64,000 bases of DNA from Desulfobaculum sp044987625 (GCF_044987625.1 NZ_JBJDSB010000004.1:124001-188000), one strand, 5' to 3'. Positions 1 to 8,810 are shown, numbered from the stretch's first letter. Numbers and translations: made by a program. The notes: generated by a model from the sequence alone, not told the origin.

Positions 1-1
1 C

Positions 2-274
2 TTTCTTGAGGACATGCGCGAAGGCGGCATCTGTGACAGAATGATTCGCGAATACGGCGAGCTGGCATCGGCCATGAGCCAGATGCTGGGAATGCTGAAT
101 GAAAAAGGCTTTGAAGACGGCCTGCGCGGCGCGGACCGCGAGCGCTACCAGCGCATCATGGCGCGGATGACCACCTCCGCCAAACGCGCGCGGGGCGTCA
201 TTGACGAATCGTCCGAGCTGGAGATGGAATCCCATCTCGTCCTGAGTGGCACTGAAAGCACAATGATGAATTAG
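2..274 (+). CDS. Unknown protein, C-terminal part (gene runs off the left edge)
   Basis: The reading frame is already open at base 2, before the first ATG at 14, so the real start probably lies outside the window. About 90 residues are visible. They are charged and helical (for example the segment SAMSQMLGMLNEKGF), with no membrane segment, signal or motif that I recognise. The stop at 272-274 is followed by a strong terminator at 325-373, which supports this being the end of a real transcription unit. It converges with cbiC. Function unknown. Confidence 0.5.
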   Translation, partial: FLEDMREGGICDRMIREYGELASAMSQMLGMLNEKGFEDGLRGADRERYQRIMARMTTSAKRARGVIDESSELEMESHLVLSGTESTMMN

Positions 275-324
275 CCGCCGCCCGCGGCCTCCGGTTGAGG
301 CAGCGGCGGTGTTTTGACGCAGAG

Positions 325-373
325 ACAGGCACAGGGCCGATTCCGCGAGGGATCGGCCCTGTGCCTGTTTTTG
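325..373 (+). terminator. Rho-independent terminator after the first gene
   Basis: A perfect 17-bp inverted repeat (325-341 with 352-368) has a 10-base loop that can pair further, and is followed directly by a run of T. It closes the unit ending at 274 and lies between two convergent genes. Confidence 0.85.
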
Positions 374-394
374 ATGGATGGGGGGCGCGGTGGA

Positions 395-1054
395 CTATTC
401 GCCTGCGGCGGCGAGGGCGATGTCCGCCAAGGCGTTGACGCATGCCGCCGCAAGGGGGGAGCCGCCTTTGCGGCCCGCAATGGTAATAAAAGGAACATCC
501 GTGCGCTGGGCCAGCAGAGCTTTGGATTCTGCGGCGTTCACGAATCCGACGGGCATGCCCACCACAAGGGCGGGGCGGATGGCCCCGGCGTCGATGTGCT
601 CCATAAGGCGGAGCAGGGCGGTAGGCGCGTTGCCGATGACGAAAATGGCGGGCTGGAGGCGCGCCACGGCGGTGTCCACGGCCATGCGGGCACGGGTGTG
701 GCCGGTGGCCTTGGCCTGGGCCATAACGTCCGGGTCATTCATGAGACAGGCGACGCTGCACCCAAGGGGCGTCATGCGCCGCATAGGGATGCCCATGCGC
801 GCCATTTCGGTGTCCGTGACAATGGCGCACCCCGCAGACAGGGCGGCCACGCCGGAACGCACAGCGCCGGGGGAAAAGCGCACAAGGTCCAGCATCTCAA
901 AGTCCGCGCTGGTGTGGATGAGACGGCGGACAACGTTCCACCTGTGGCCGGTAAAGGGGCGCGGCTCGGGCACTTCCGCGTCGATGATGGCCATGGACGA
1001 GGCTTCTATGCCGTGCGGCGAAAAGGCGGTGTGGAGTTTTGGGGTGTCGCTCAT
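395..1054 (-). CDS. cbiC: Precorrin-8X / cobalt-precorrin-8 methylmutase
   Basis: CbiC/CobH moves a methyl group from C-11 to C-12 of precorrin-8 to give hydrogenobyrinate or cobyrinate in cobalamin synthesis, in the cytoplasm. The 219-residue product has the usual family length. It carries the family signature around VRRLIHTSADFE, whose histidine is the expected catalytic acid, and the segments GCAIVTDTEMARMGI and GNAPTALLRL. The start MSDTPKL was chosen because its ATG overlaps the stop of the upstream radical SAM gene as ATGA, which implies translational coupling. In an anaerobe the substrate is probably the cobalt form. No other cob/cbi gene is present in the window. Confidence 0.93.
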   Translation of the reverse strand: MSDTPKLHTAFSPHGIEASSMAIIDAEVPEPRPFTGHRWNVVRRLIHTSADFEMLDLVRFSPGAVRSGVAALSAGCAIVTDTEMARMGIPMRRMTPLGCSVACLMNDPDVMAQAKATGHTRARMAVDTAVARLQPAIFVIGNAPTALLRLMEHIDAGAIRPALVVGMPVGFVNAAESKALLAQRTDVPFITIAGRKGGSPLAAACVNALADIALAAAGE

Positions 1055-2802
1055 GCGGACTGCTCCGTCAGGTTGGCAAGCTGGAAGCGCAGGGTTTCGG
1101 CGTCCATGTGGTTGCCGAGGTTCTGGTGGCAAACCATGCGCAGATGCAGGGCCTGTGGCGTTTCGGTAAACGGTTCGGCCAGCGCGAGGGCCTTTTCAAA
1201 GTCGCCGCAGTTCATGAGGCTGACGGCAAGGGCAAGGCTGATGCGCTCATGCCCTGGGTTGCCGGTCAGCCCAAGGGCGAGAACGCGGATGGACTCGGGG
1301 TATTCCCGGCGCTTTTGCAGCATCATGCCAAGGCCAAGGGCCGCTGTGGCGTCAGGATGGTAGGCGAGGGCGCGACGGAACAGCTTCTCCGCGATGTCCG
1401 GCGAGTCCAGCACGTGCAGATTGGACGCGTAGTCGCCGTGGGCGAAGGTCATGCCAAGGCGCGCGAGGAAGTCCGCGTGCAGCGGCGCGAATTCGGGGTC
1501 GTCCACCAGTTCGATGGCGTCCACGAATTCCGGCAGCCACGAATAGTAGGTCTCCCGCAGGCGCGCGCCGTAGGCCTCGACCGTGGCGAGGTCCAGAGTG
1601 TCGTCCATTTCAAAGTATTTGATGTCCTCAACCGGGGCGTTCCAGACGTCGTCGGTGGCGCCAGTCTTCTCTTTGTACATCTCGTAGAGCTTTGTGCCCG
1701 GAAAGATGGACAGAATAAAGAAATGCACAATAAGGGGGCGAATGTCGCGGATGAGGTCAAGGGACGCGGTAATGGTCTCTTCGGTCTCGCCGGGGCTGCC
1801 GTAGATGAAATAGGCGCGGGCAAGGATGCCGTAGCGCGTGGTGAGGTCAAAGGCGCGTTTGATGTCCTCTGTGCGGACATTTTTGTTCAGAAACTCGCGG
1901 ATGTCCTCGCTGCCGGATTCCACGCCGTAGCTGATTTGGATGCAGCCAGCCCGGCGCATCCACGAGAGGATGTCCTCGTCCACGCGGTCCACACGCGAGA
2001 TGGCCGCCCACTCGATGTTCAGCCCCCGGCGCAGGATTTCCTGACACACGGCGATGACGCGTTTTTTGTCCATGGTGAACGTGTCGTCGGAAACATAAAA
2101 GAATGTTTCGCCGCGCTTGGTGAGCAGTTCCAGTTCATCCACAAAATGTTCCGGGCTGCGGAAGCGGACCTTGGCGCCCCACAGGGAGGGGGAACCGCAA
2201 AAAGTGCAGCGCCCCGGGCATCCGCGCGAAAGGGCAACGTGCTGGTACGAGAAGTGCCGTGCAGGAATAGGCAGGGCGTCCAGGTCTCGGATGCGTTCGC
2301 GCTGCGGGGTGTGGATGATGTTTCCGGCCTTGTCGCGTCGTGCAAGCCCGTGTATGTGGGAGAAGTCTGTTTCAGTATTGGCAAGGGCTTGGGCGATCTC
2401 CAGCATGGTGTATTCGCCTTCGCCAATGACGCAGCAGTCCACATTGTCCGATGAGGCAAGGAAAAAGTCCGAAAGAGTCGTGGAGCCGACACCTCCGAAA
2501 ACATTTATAACTTTGGGGTTCACCTGTTTGGCGATTTCGGCTATTTCAAGCGCGCCGAACCTGTTGGCCTGGAGCACGGAAAAACCGATGAGATCGGGCT
2601 TCTTTGCTTCCAGCTCGGCGCGGATGTCATCACCGCAGCCGACTTTGTCGTGCCAGTTGCAGACCTCCACATCAAAGCCGTGCTCCTTGAGCATGGCGGC
2701 GATCCAGTAGACCCCGATGGGAACACTGACAACGTCTTCGGTGTGGGTGCGCTCTTCGAGCCAATAGGGATAGATGAGCAGAATGCTGAGTCTGTGAGGC
2801 AT
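1051..2802 (-). CDS. B12-binding radical SAM protein with C-terminal TPR-like region
   Basis: The 583-residue protein has three parts. An N-terminal cobalamin-binding Rossmann-like domain (about 1-150) carries FGGVGSTTL and VIGEGEYTMLEI. A radical SAM core (about 185-400) has the iron-sulfur motif GCPGRCTFC. The C-terminal region (about 480-583) has helical repeats that look like TPRs (LFRRALAYHPDATAALGLG). The architecture is that of class B radical SAM methyltransferases and BchE-like enzymes, which use cobalamin and S-adenosylmethionine. The substrate cannot be told. The start at MPHRLS begins the conserved domain; no strong ribosome-binding site is seen. It is the first gene of a two-gene unit with cbiC. 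Confidence 0.88.
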   Translation of the reverse strand: MPHRLSILLIYPYWLEERTHTEDVVSVPIGVYWIAAMLKEHGFDVEVCNWHDKVGCGDDIRAELEAKKPDLIGFSVLQANRFGALEIAEIAKQVNPKVINVFGGVGSTTLSDFFLASSDNVDCCVIGEGEYTMLEIAQALANTETDFSHIHGLARRDKAGNIIHTPQRERIRDLDALPIPARHFSYQHVALSRGCPGRCTFCGSPSLWGAKVRFRSPEHFVDELELLTKRGETFFYVSDDTFTMDKKRVIAVCQEILRRGLNIEWAAISRVDRVDEDILSWMRRAGCIQISYGVESGSEDIREFLNKNVRTEDIKRAFDLTTRYGILARAYFIYGSPGETEETITASLDLIRDIRPLIVHFFILSIFPGTKLYEMYKEKTGATDDVWNAPVEDIKYFEMDDTLDLATVEAYGARLRETYYSWLPEFVDAIELVDDPEFAPLHADFLARLGMTFAHGDYASNLHVLDSPDIAEKLFRRALAYHPDATAALGLGMMLQKRREYPESIRVLALGLTGNPGHERISLALAVSLMNCGDFEKALALAEPFTETPQALHLRMVCHQNLGNHMDAETLRFQLANLTEQSA

Positions 2803-2952
2803 GGTCGTTGTGTTACGTCCTTGACGGTTGGCAATTGGTTGCGGACCGTTCCGCTCCAGCGGGTGTACCCGAAGCGGAGGTCGACTTCCAGGGAAAACCG
2901 GGTAGGCTGCCCGAGGCAGATCTTCACGGTCGTGAAAAAATGAACGATAGGT

Positions 2953-2982
2953 TTGACGAAGTGGCCTAACATTCATTATATG
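2953..2982 (+). promoter_or_regulatory. Candidate sigma-70 promoter for the rsbRD-dsrMKJOP unit
   Basis: TTGACG (2953-2958) is followed after 17 bases by TTATAT (2976-2981), with TATATG as an 18-base alternative. A start point about 6-8 bases downstream would put the 5' end of the transcript just at the beginning of the long hairpin at 2992-3052. This is inferred from sequence only. Confidence 0.45.
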
Positions 2983-2991
2983 CTGACCAAG

Positions 2992-3052
2992 TTTCAACCA
3001 TGAGCGGATGTCTGAATAAGGGGGGCATCCGCCTGTCCGTGCATGGTTGAAA
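2992..3052 (+). promoter_or_regulatory. Nested hairpin in the leader of the dsr operon
   Basis: An 11-bp perfect outer stem (TTTCAACCATG at 2992-3002 with CATGGTTGAAA at 3042-3052) encloses a 7-bp inner stem (GCGGATG at 3004-3010 with CATCCGC at 3026-3032). No run of T follows, so it is not a terminator. It lies in the otherwise gene-free stretch 2803-3159, about 107 bases before the first start codon. It could stabilise the 5' end of the mRNA or be an operator. Confidence 0.6.
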
Positions 3053-3159
3053 TTGATTATCACGTGTTTACAAAATCTGCGGGATATTTCAGTAAAACGC
3101 GAAACATCCTGCAGACCAAGCACGCAAATCTCCCTTCTTCCAACAGAGTGTTGTCTTCC

Positions 3160-3732
3160 ATGAAGCTAGCAGAACTGCTTACGACCCGGCGCGACGATAT
3201 TCTCGAACGGTGGTTCGACCTCATCGTGAAGACCTATCCCGGTCTGAGCTCCATCTTTTTGAAAAAGGACCACCCCTGGGGCAACCCGGTTGGGGTGAAC
3301 ATCAAGACAGCCATCTCTGGCATCTACGACGAACTTCTTCAGGACGAGGCCTCCGACCGCCTTGCTCCGCTTATCGACACCGTGGTCCGCATCCGTGCGG
3401 TGCAGGAGTATTCTCCCTCCGAAGCCACGGCCATATTCATGCTTCTCAAACATGTCGTGCGCGAGGCCGCATCGAAAGAGGTTGAGGAATCCGGCGAAGC
3501 GCTTTCGCAGGAATGCATCCAAGACCTGTGGGACTTCGAGTCCAATGTGGACACCGTGGTACTCATTGCGTTCGACATTTATACCAAATGCCGCGAAAAA
3601 CTCTTTGAGCTTCGGCTGAATGACTCAAAGCAGCGTTTTTCTGGTCTCTTGAGGAGAGCCGGCTTGGTTTGTGACTTCTCGGAGTGGGCCGAAAAAAAGG
3701 ACGATGATGCTCCGGAGTCCGGTGACGGGTAA
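3160..3732 (+). CDS. RsbRD N-terminal-domain protein, first gene of the dsr operon
   Basis: The 190-residue product resembles the RsbRD N-terminal domain, the all-helical sensory half of stressosome RsbR-type proteins. Recognisable features are the start KLAELLTTRRDDILERWFDLI and the middle stretch EYSPSEATAIFMLLKHVV. The C-terminal STAS domain of true RsbR is absent. The start at 3160 was chosen to fit the domain; nearby GTG (3148) and TTG (3151) codons remain possible. It lies 33 bases before dsrM on the same strand, so it is probably co-transcribed. A gene of this kind next to dsrM is, as I recall, common in Desulfovibrio. A redox- or ligand-sensing role is inferred. Confidence 0.8.
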   Translation: MKLAELLTTRRDDILERWFDLIVKTYPGLSSIFLKKDHPWGNPVGVNIKTAISGIYDELLQDEASDRLAPLIDTVVRIRAVQEYSPSEATAIFMLLKHVVREAASKEVEESGEALSQECIQDLWDFESNVDTVVLIAFDIYTKCREKLFELRLNDSKQRFSGLLRRAGLVCDFSEWAEKKDDDAPESGDG

Positions 3733-3765
3733 CTGGCACTGCAACTTTAATCGAGGTAGGGGCTT

Positions 3766-4809
3766 ATGAACGCTTTGTATTCACTGTTCACAGTCTTCGC
3801 ACTCATCCTGATCGCTCTGTTGGGTGCGGGGGCGCTGGGAATGCATACCCTTTTTGGGATCGTCATTCCCTATTTGGCGATCGCTCTGTTCTTTGTGGGC
3901 GTCGTCATGAAGGTGATCGGATGGGCCAAATCGCCCGTCCCGTTTCGCATTCCAACAACTGCGGGACAGCAGCTTTCCCATAGCTGGATCAAACATGACA
4001 AGTACGACAACCCCGCCACTGGCTGGCAGGTGTTCGTACGCATGGCAATGGAAGTGCTGTTCTTCCGTTCCCTGTTCCGCAATCTGGCTGTGCAGCGCTT
4101 TGGAAGCACCGAGGACGGAGTGGACATGAAGGTCCGCTATGCTTCCGCCAAGTGGCTGTGGCTGTTTGCGCTGATTTTCCATTATTCTTTCCTGATTGTG
4201 TTTGTGCGGCACTTCCGTCTGTTTACGAACCCCGTTCCCGCCTTCCTTACCGGCATTGAGTGGGTGGACGGATTCCTGCAGATTGGCGCGCCCACCTTGT
4301 ACATCACGGACGTCACCTTGGTGCTCGGCGTTACGCTGCTCCTGCTGCGCCGTATCCTGCTGCCGCAGGTTCGCTACATCTCCATGGTGAATGATTTCTT
4401 CCCGCTGTTCCTCATCATGGCTGTCGCCTGTTCCGGCATCCTGCTGCGCTTCTTTGCCAAGACGGACGTCATGGGCATTAAGGAGATCACCATGGGCCTG
4501 TTCAGCTTCGCGCCCCCGGCGCAGCTGCCTGAGGTTGGCGTGGTGTTCTATGTCCATCTCTTCTTGGTCTGTGTGCTGATCGCGTATTTCCCGTTCAGCA
4601 AGCTGATGCACATGGGCGGTGTTTTCCTGTGCCCCACCAGGAACCTGGCCAACAACAGCAGGGCGAAGCGGCACGTGAATCCCTGGAACGATCCTTCCAT
4701 CAAGGCGCACAGCTACGCCGCCTACGAGGACGAGTTCCGCGAAAAGATGATCGATGCCGGTCTGCCCGTGGAAAAGACCGTCGAACAGGCCGAAACCGAG
4801 GCCCAGTAG
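3766..4809 (+). CDS. dsrM: Dissimilatory sulfite reduction complex, membrane subunit DsrM
   Basis: DsrM is the NarI-like, haem b-containing membrane subunit that connects the menaquinone pool with DsrK in the DsrMKJOP complex of sulfate reducers. The 347-residue protein shows about six hydrophobic segments: two at the N-terminus (residues 5-50), one around WLWLFALIFHYSFLIVFV, and three more in the second half. Histidines in these segments could be haem ligands. A good ribosome-binding site (GAGGTAGGGG) precedes the ATG. The C-terminal tail is soluble. dsrK starts 15 bases after the stop, so the two are tightly linked. Confidence 0.96.
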   Translation: MNALYSLFTVFALILIALLGAGALGMHTLFGIVIPYLAIALFFVGVVMKVIGWAKSPVPFRIPTTAGQQLSHSWIKHDKYDNPATGWQVFVRMAMEVLFFRSLFRNLAVQRFGSTEDGVDMKVRYASAKWLWLFALIFHYSFLIVFVRHFRLFTNPVPAFLTGIEWVDGFLQIGAPTLYITDVTLVLGVTLLLLRRILLPQVRYISMVNDFFPLFLIMAVACSGILLRFFAKTDVMGIKEITMGLFSFAPPAQLPEVGVVFYVHLFLVCVLIAYFPFSKLMHMGGVFLCPTRNLANNSRAKRHVNPWNDPSIKAHSYAAYEDEFREKMIDAGLPVEKTVEQAETEAQ

Positions 4810-4824
4810 CCCAAGGAGATAATG

Positions 4825-6441
4825 ATGGCTTGGAATGTGAAACCAGAAGAACTTTTGCAGTACGACTACAAAGTTCCTTCAAAGAATTGGATGGATGTTC
4901 CGCCCGAGTTCCATCCGGGCAACTGGTGCTACCCCGGCAAGCCCGATGTGGTGAACTATCTCAATGACGCCACCAAGGGCCAGTTCCCCCATGCCAGGGA
5001 GTGGACCCCCACCGATGAAGACTGGAAGCTGCCCGAGAACTGGCGCGAAATCGTCAAGAACGCTTTCCGCGAGCGCCTCGATAAGTATCGCTCCTTCAAG
5101 GTCTTCATGGACATCTGTGTGCGTTGCGGCGCCTGCGCCGACAAGTGCCACTTCTACATCGGTGGCGGCGACCCCAAGAACATGCCCGTGCTCCGCGCCG
5201 AGCTGCTGCGCTCCATCTACCGCGGCGAGTTTACGCTGGCCGGGAAGATTCTTGGCAAGCTCGCCGGCGCCCGGAAGCTGGAAGAGGACGTCATCAAGGA
5301 ATGGTTCCTCTACTTCTACCAGTGTACTGAGTGCCGCCGCTGCTCGCTGTTTTGCCCCTACGGCATCGACACAGCGGAAATCACCATGATGGCGCGTGAA
5401 ATCCTCCATGAGCTGGGCCTGAACATCAACTGGATCCTTGAGCCTGCGGCCAACTCGAACCGCACCGGCAACCACATGGGTATCCAGCCTCATGCCTATT
5501 ACGACATGATGGAGTTCATGGTTGAGGATATCGAGGACATCACCGGTGTGAAGGTGAACTGCCCCGTGAACGAAAAGGGCCACGAAGTCCTCTTCATCAC
5601 TCCCTCCGGCGACATCTTCGCCGACCCGGGCACCTACACCTACATGGGCTACCTCATGCTCTTCCATGAGATTGGCCTCGACTACACCTGGTCCACCTAC
5701 GCTTCGGAAGGCGGCAACTTCGGTCTGTTCACCTCCGATTCCATGATGAAAAAGCTCAACGCCAAAATGTACGCCGAAGCCCAGCGACTGGGCGTGAAGT
5801 ACATCATCGGCGGTGAGTGCGGCCACATGTGGCGCGTCATCAACCAGTACATGGACACCATGAACGGTCCCTCCGGTCTGGAAACCCCGGTCAGCCCCAT
5901 CACGGGAACGCGCTTCGAGAACTCCGCGTCTACCGGCATGATCCACATCACCGAGTTCACCTCGGACCTGATCAAGCACGACAAGCTGAACCTGGACCCC
6001 AGCCGTAACGACCATCTGCGGGTTACCTTCCATGACTCGTGCAACCCGGCTCGCGCCATGGGTCTGCTCGACGAGCCTCGGGAAATCATCAAGAGTGTGT
6101 GTAACAACTTCTATGAGATGCCCGAGGATACCATCCGCGAGAAGACTTTCTGCTGCGCTGGCGGCTCCGGTCTGAACACGGACGAGTTCATGGAGATGCG
6201 CATGCGTGGCGGTCTGCCCCGAGGCAACGCCCTGCGCCACGTGCAGGAAAAGCACGACGTGAACATGCTCGCCACCATCTGCGCCATCGACCGTGCGACC
6301 CTGCCGCCGCTGGCGAACTACTGGGCACCCGGTGTTGACGTAACCGGTGTGCACGAGCTTGTGGCCAATGCCCTTGTTATGAAGGGTGAAGGAAAGCGCG
6401 AGACTGACCTGCGCGGTGAAGACCTGCCCAACGTGGAGTAA
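4825..6441 (+). CDS. dsrK: Dsr complex iron-sulfur subunit DsrK (HdrD-like)
   Basis: DsrK is the cytoplasmic catalytic subunit of DsrMKJOP. It is related to heterodisulfide reductase HdrD and is thought to act on the DsrC trisulfide. Two 4Fe-4S motifs are visible, CVRCGACADKC near residue 99 and CTECRRCSLFC near residue 168. They are followed by a CCG-type domain with HDSCNPAR and CCAGGSG, which in this family holds the special catalytic cluster. Two ATG codons lie in tandem (4822 and 4825). AAGGAG at 4813-4818 has better spacing to the second, so 4825 was chosen. The length of 538 residues is normal. Confidence 0.97.
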   Translation: MAWNVKPEELLQYDYKVPSKNWMDVPPEFHPGNWCYPGKPDVVNYLNDATKGQFPHAREWTPTDEDWKLPENWREIVKNAFRERLDKYRSFKVFMDICVRCGACADKCHFYIGGGDPKNMPVLRAELLRSIYRGEFTLAGKILGKLAGARKLEEDVIKEWFLYFYQCTECRRCSLFCPYGIDTAEITMMAREILHELGLNINWILEPAANSNRTGNHMGIQPHAYYDMMEFMVEDIEDITGVKVNCPVNEKGHEVLFITPSGDIFADPGTYTYMGYLMLFHEIGLDYTWSTYASEGGNFGLFTSDSMMKKLNAKMYAEAQRLGVKYIIGGECGHMWRVINQYMDTMNGPSGLETPVSPITGTRFENSASTGMIHITEFTSDLIKHDKLNLDPSRNDHLRVTFHDSCNPARAMGLLDEPREIIKSVCNNFYEMPEDTIREKTFCCAGGSGLNTDEFMEMRMRGGLPRGNALRHVQEKHDVNMLATICAIDRATLPPLANYWAPGVDVTGVHELVANALVMKGEGKRETDLRGEDLPNVE

Positions 6442-6455
6442 TGGAGGGTACCTAA

Positions 6456-6839
6456 ATGTATGACGGTGGAAAAATCATAGCCGGAATCATTGTGTTCCTC
6501 GGCTTGATGACGTTCCCGTTCTGGTACAACGTGGGCCAGGCGGCGTATGAAACGCCCGAGCTGCAGAAGCCCACGAAGGCCAAGGAATGCATCGAGGATG
6601 CACAGTGGATGAAGGCAGAACATATGCATCTGCTCAACGAATGGCGCGATGAAGTCGTTCGTATGAACAATCGTATCTACACCAGCAAGAAGACCGGCAA
6701 GCACTTCGAGATGAGCCTGCAGAAAACCTGCATGGACTGCCACTCCTCCAAGGAGAAGTTCTGCGACAAGTGCCATGACGCCGCTGCAGTCAGCCCGTAC
6801 TGCTGGGACTGCCATATCGCTCCCAAGGAGGGTATGTAG
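6456..6839 (+). CDS. dsrJ: Dsr complex periplasmic trihaem cytochrome c DsrJ
   Basis: DsrJ is a membrane-anchored periplasmic cytochrome with three haems c. The 127-residue protein begins with an uncleaved signal anchor (about residues 5-25). It has exactly three CXXCH motifs: CMDCH (92-96), CDKCH (103-107) and CWDCH (116-120). The cysteine in KECIEDA (residue 45) matches the position of the unusual distal cysteine ligand known in DsrJ. GGAGG precedes the ATG. The gene sits 14 bases after dsrK and one base before dsrO. Confidence 0.96.
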   Translation: MYDGGKIIAGIIVFLGLMTFPFWYNVGQAAYETPELQKPTKAKECIEDAQWMKAEHMHLLNEWRDEVVRMNNRIYTSKKTGKHFEMSLQKTCMDCHSSKEKFCDKCHDAAAVSPYCWDCHIAPKEGM

Positions 6840-6840
6840 G

Positions 6841-7614
6841 ATGAAAAACACTCGACGCAACTTCCTGAAGGTCGCGGGCATCACGGCGCTTGGTGTGGCC
6901 GCTGGTGCAGGTAAGGCTGCTGCCAGCTACCTGCCCCATTACGACCACATGACCCCCAGCCCCGAGGCGCGCACCGCGAAGCGTTGGGGTATGGTCATCG
7001 ATACCCGCAAGTTCCACTCTGCGGACGACTACAAGCCCCTCATCGAGGCCTGCCACAGCTACCACAACGTTCCTGAGTTCGACGGACCGCAGGAAATCAA
7101 GTGGATGTGGCTGGAGAGCTTCCACCACACCTTCCCCAATTCTCATGCTGAGTACTTGTCCGAAGATGTGGAGCATCGTCCCTTCCCGCTGCTGTGCAAC
7201 CACTGCGAAGAGCCGCCCTGCGTGCGCGTTTGTCCTACGCAGGCCACCTTCAAGCGTGAAGAAGACGGCATCGTGATGATGGACATGCACCGCTGCATCG
7301 GCTGTCGTTTCTGCATGGCTGGCTGCCCCTACGGCTCGCGTAGCTTCAACTTCCAGGATCCCCGCAAGGGCCTGAAAAAAGAGAATCCCGAGTACCCCAC
7401 ACGCACCAAGGGTGTGGTGGAAAAATGCGACTTCTGCGTTGAACGTCTGGCTCAGGGCAAAATGCCCGCCTGCGTCGAAGCAGCAGAAGGCAAGATCCTC
7501 TTTGGCGACCTGGAAGACAAGAACTCCGAGGTCAGGCGAGCCCTGGCGGAAAACTACACCATCCGCCGCAAACCGGACCTGGGCACGAGCCCCAGCGTCT
7601 TCTACATCATCTAA
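6841..7614 (+). CDS. dsrO: Dsr complex periplasmic ferredoxin-like subunit DsrO
   Basis: DsrO is a periplasmic iron-sulfur protein that passes electrons between DsrJ and DsrP. The 257-residue product starts with a twin-arginine signal (TRRNFLK, residues 4-10, then an Ala/Gly-rich stretch), so it is exported folded. Ferredoxin-type cysteine groups are CNHCEEPPCVRVC, CIGCRFCMAGC and CDFCVERLAQGKMPAC. This start puts the RR motif at residues 5-6 and lies one base after the dsrJ stop; in-frame upstream codons would extend into dsrJ. Confidence 0.96.
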   Translation: MKNTRRNFLKVAGITALGVAAGAGKAAASYLPHYDHMTPSPEARTAKRWGMVIDTRKFHSADDYKPLIEACHSYHNVPEFDGPQEIKWMWLESFHHTFPNSHAEYLSEDVEHRPFPLLCNHCEEPPCVRVCPTQATFKREEDGIVMMDMHRCIGCRFCMAGCPYGSRSFNFQDPRKGLKKENPEYPTRTKGVVEKCDFCVERLAQGKMPACVEAAEGKILFGDLEDKNSEVRRALAENYTIRRKPDLGTSPSVFYII

Positions 7615-7625
7615 GGTGGTGAGCC

Positions 7626-8783
7626 ATGCTGGAAAAAGCGCTTACTGGAGATAAGAGATACTGGAGCTGGATAGGCTTCCTGCTGGTTCTCATCGCCATA
7701 GGCTTCGGCGCCTATGTGGTGCAGTTCCAGGAGGGACTGGCTGTCACCGGCATGAGCCGTGACGTGTCTTGGGCATTCTACATTGCCCAGTTGACCTATC
7801 TGGTTGGTGTGGCAGCCTCCGGCGTTATGCTGGTGCTGCCCTATTACCTGCACGATTATAAAAAGTTCGGCAATTTGGTCGTCTTCGGCGAGTTTATGGC
7901 TATCGGCGCTATCATCATGTGCCTGCTGTTCGTCATCGTCGACCTTGGCCAGCCCCAGAGGCTGTTCAACCTGCTGATCCACCCCACGCCGAACTCCATC
8001 CTGTTCTGGGACGCCATGGTTCTGAATGGATACATGCTCCTGAACATCATCGTGGGCTGGGCCTCCCTTGAAGCCCAGAAAAAAGGCGTCCCCTACGCGA
8101 ACTGGGTGCGCGCGCTGGCAATCCTCTCGATTCCCTTCGCGTTCTCCATCCATACCGTGACGGCGTTCCTGTACGCCGGTATTCCGGGCCGCCACTTCTG
8201 GCTGACCGCTATCATGGCTGCACGCTTTCTGGCCTCTGCGTTCTGCGCTGGTCCGGCCATCATGCTGCTGCTGCTCATGATCGTGGAGAAGGTCGCGGAC
8301 TTCAAGATCGGCAAAGAAGCCGTGCGCACCCTGGCGAAGATCATTACCTACGCCATGGCCGCCAACGTGTTCTTCTTCATGCTCGAGCTGTTCACCGCGT
8401 TCTACTCCAACATTCCGGGACACAAGGCGTCCATCGTCTACCTGTTCTCCGGTCTGGAAGGTCACACCGAGATGGTGCCCTACTTCTGGACGGCGGCCGT
8501 GTTCGCCATCCTGTCGCTGGTGCTGCTCATCCCGTCCAAGACCCGTAACTGCAAGCCGGTGCTCATCTTCGCCCTCATCATCCTCGTTATCGCAACCTGG
8601 ATCGACAAGGGCCTCGGCCTCGTCGTGGCTGGTTTCATCCCGAATATGTTCGAGGGTGTTACCCCATACATGCCCACCGGCATCGAGCTGACCATCTCCA
8701 TGGGCATCTACGCCCTCGGCGCGCTCATCGTGACCGTGCTGTGGAAGATCGCCGTCAGCGTCAAGAAGGAAGCCGCCTCCTAA
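7626..8783 (+). CDS. dsrP: Dsr complex integral membrane subunit DsrP (NrfD family)
   Basis: DsrP is an NrfD/PsrC-type membrane protein that exchanges electrons between menaquinol and the periplasmic DsrO/DsrJ pair. The 385-residue protein is hydrophobic throughout, with about ten membrane segments. It carries family-like stretches such as IHPTPNSILFWDAMVLNGY and HTVTAFLYAGIPGRHFW. It is the last gene of the operon, 11 bases after dsrO, and is followed 27 bases later by a strong terminator. The length is typical. Confidence 0.96.
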   Translation: MLEKALTGDKRYWSWIGFLLVLIAIGFGAYVVQFQEGLAVTGMSRDVSWAFYIAQLTYLVGVAASGVMLVLPYYLHDYKKFGNLVVFGEFMAIGAIIMCLLFVIVDLGQPQRLFNLLIHPTPNSILFWDAMVLNGYMLLNIIVGWASLEAQKKGVPYANWVRALAILSIPFAFSIHTVTAFLYAGIPGRHFWLTAIMAARFLASAFCAGPAIMLLLLMIVEKVADFKIGKEAVRTLAKIITYAMAANVFFFMLELFTAFYSNIPGHKASIVYLFSGLEGHTEMVPYFWTAAVFAILSLVLLIPSKTRNCKPVLIFALIILVIATWIDKGLGLVVAGFIPNMFEGVTPYMPTGIELTISMGIYALGALIVTVLWKIAVSVKKEAAS

Positions 8784-8810
8784 ACGCGCGCTCCGCTTCA
8801 TGACACCATA

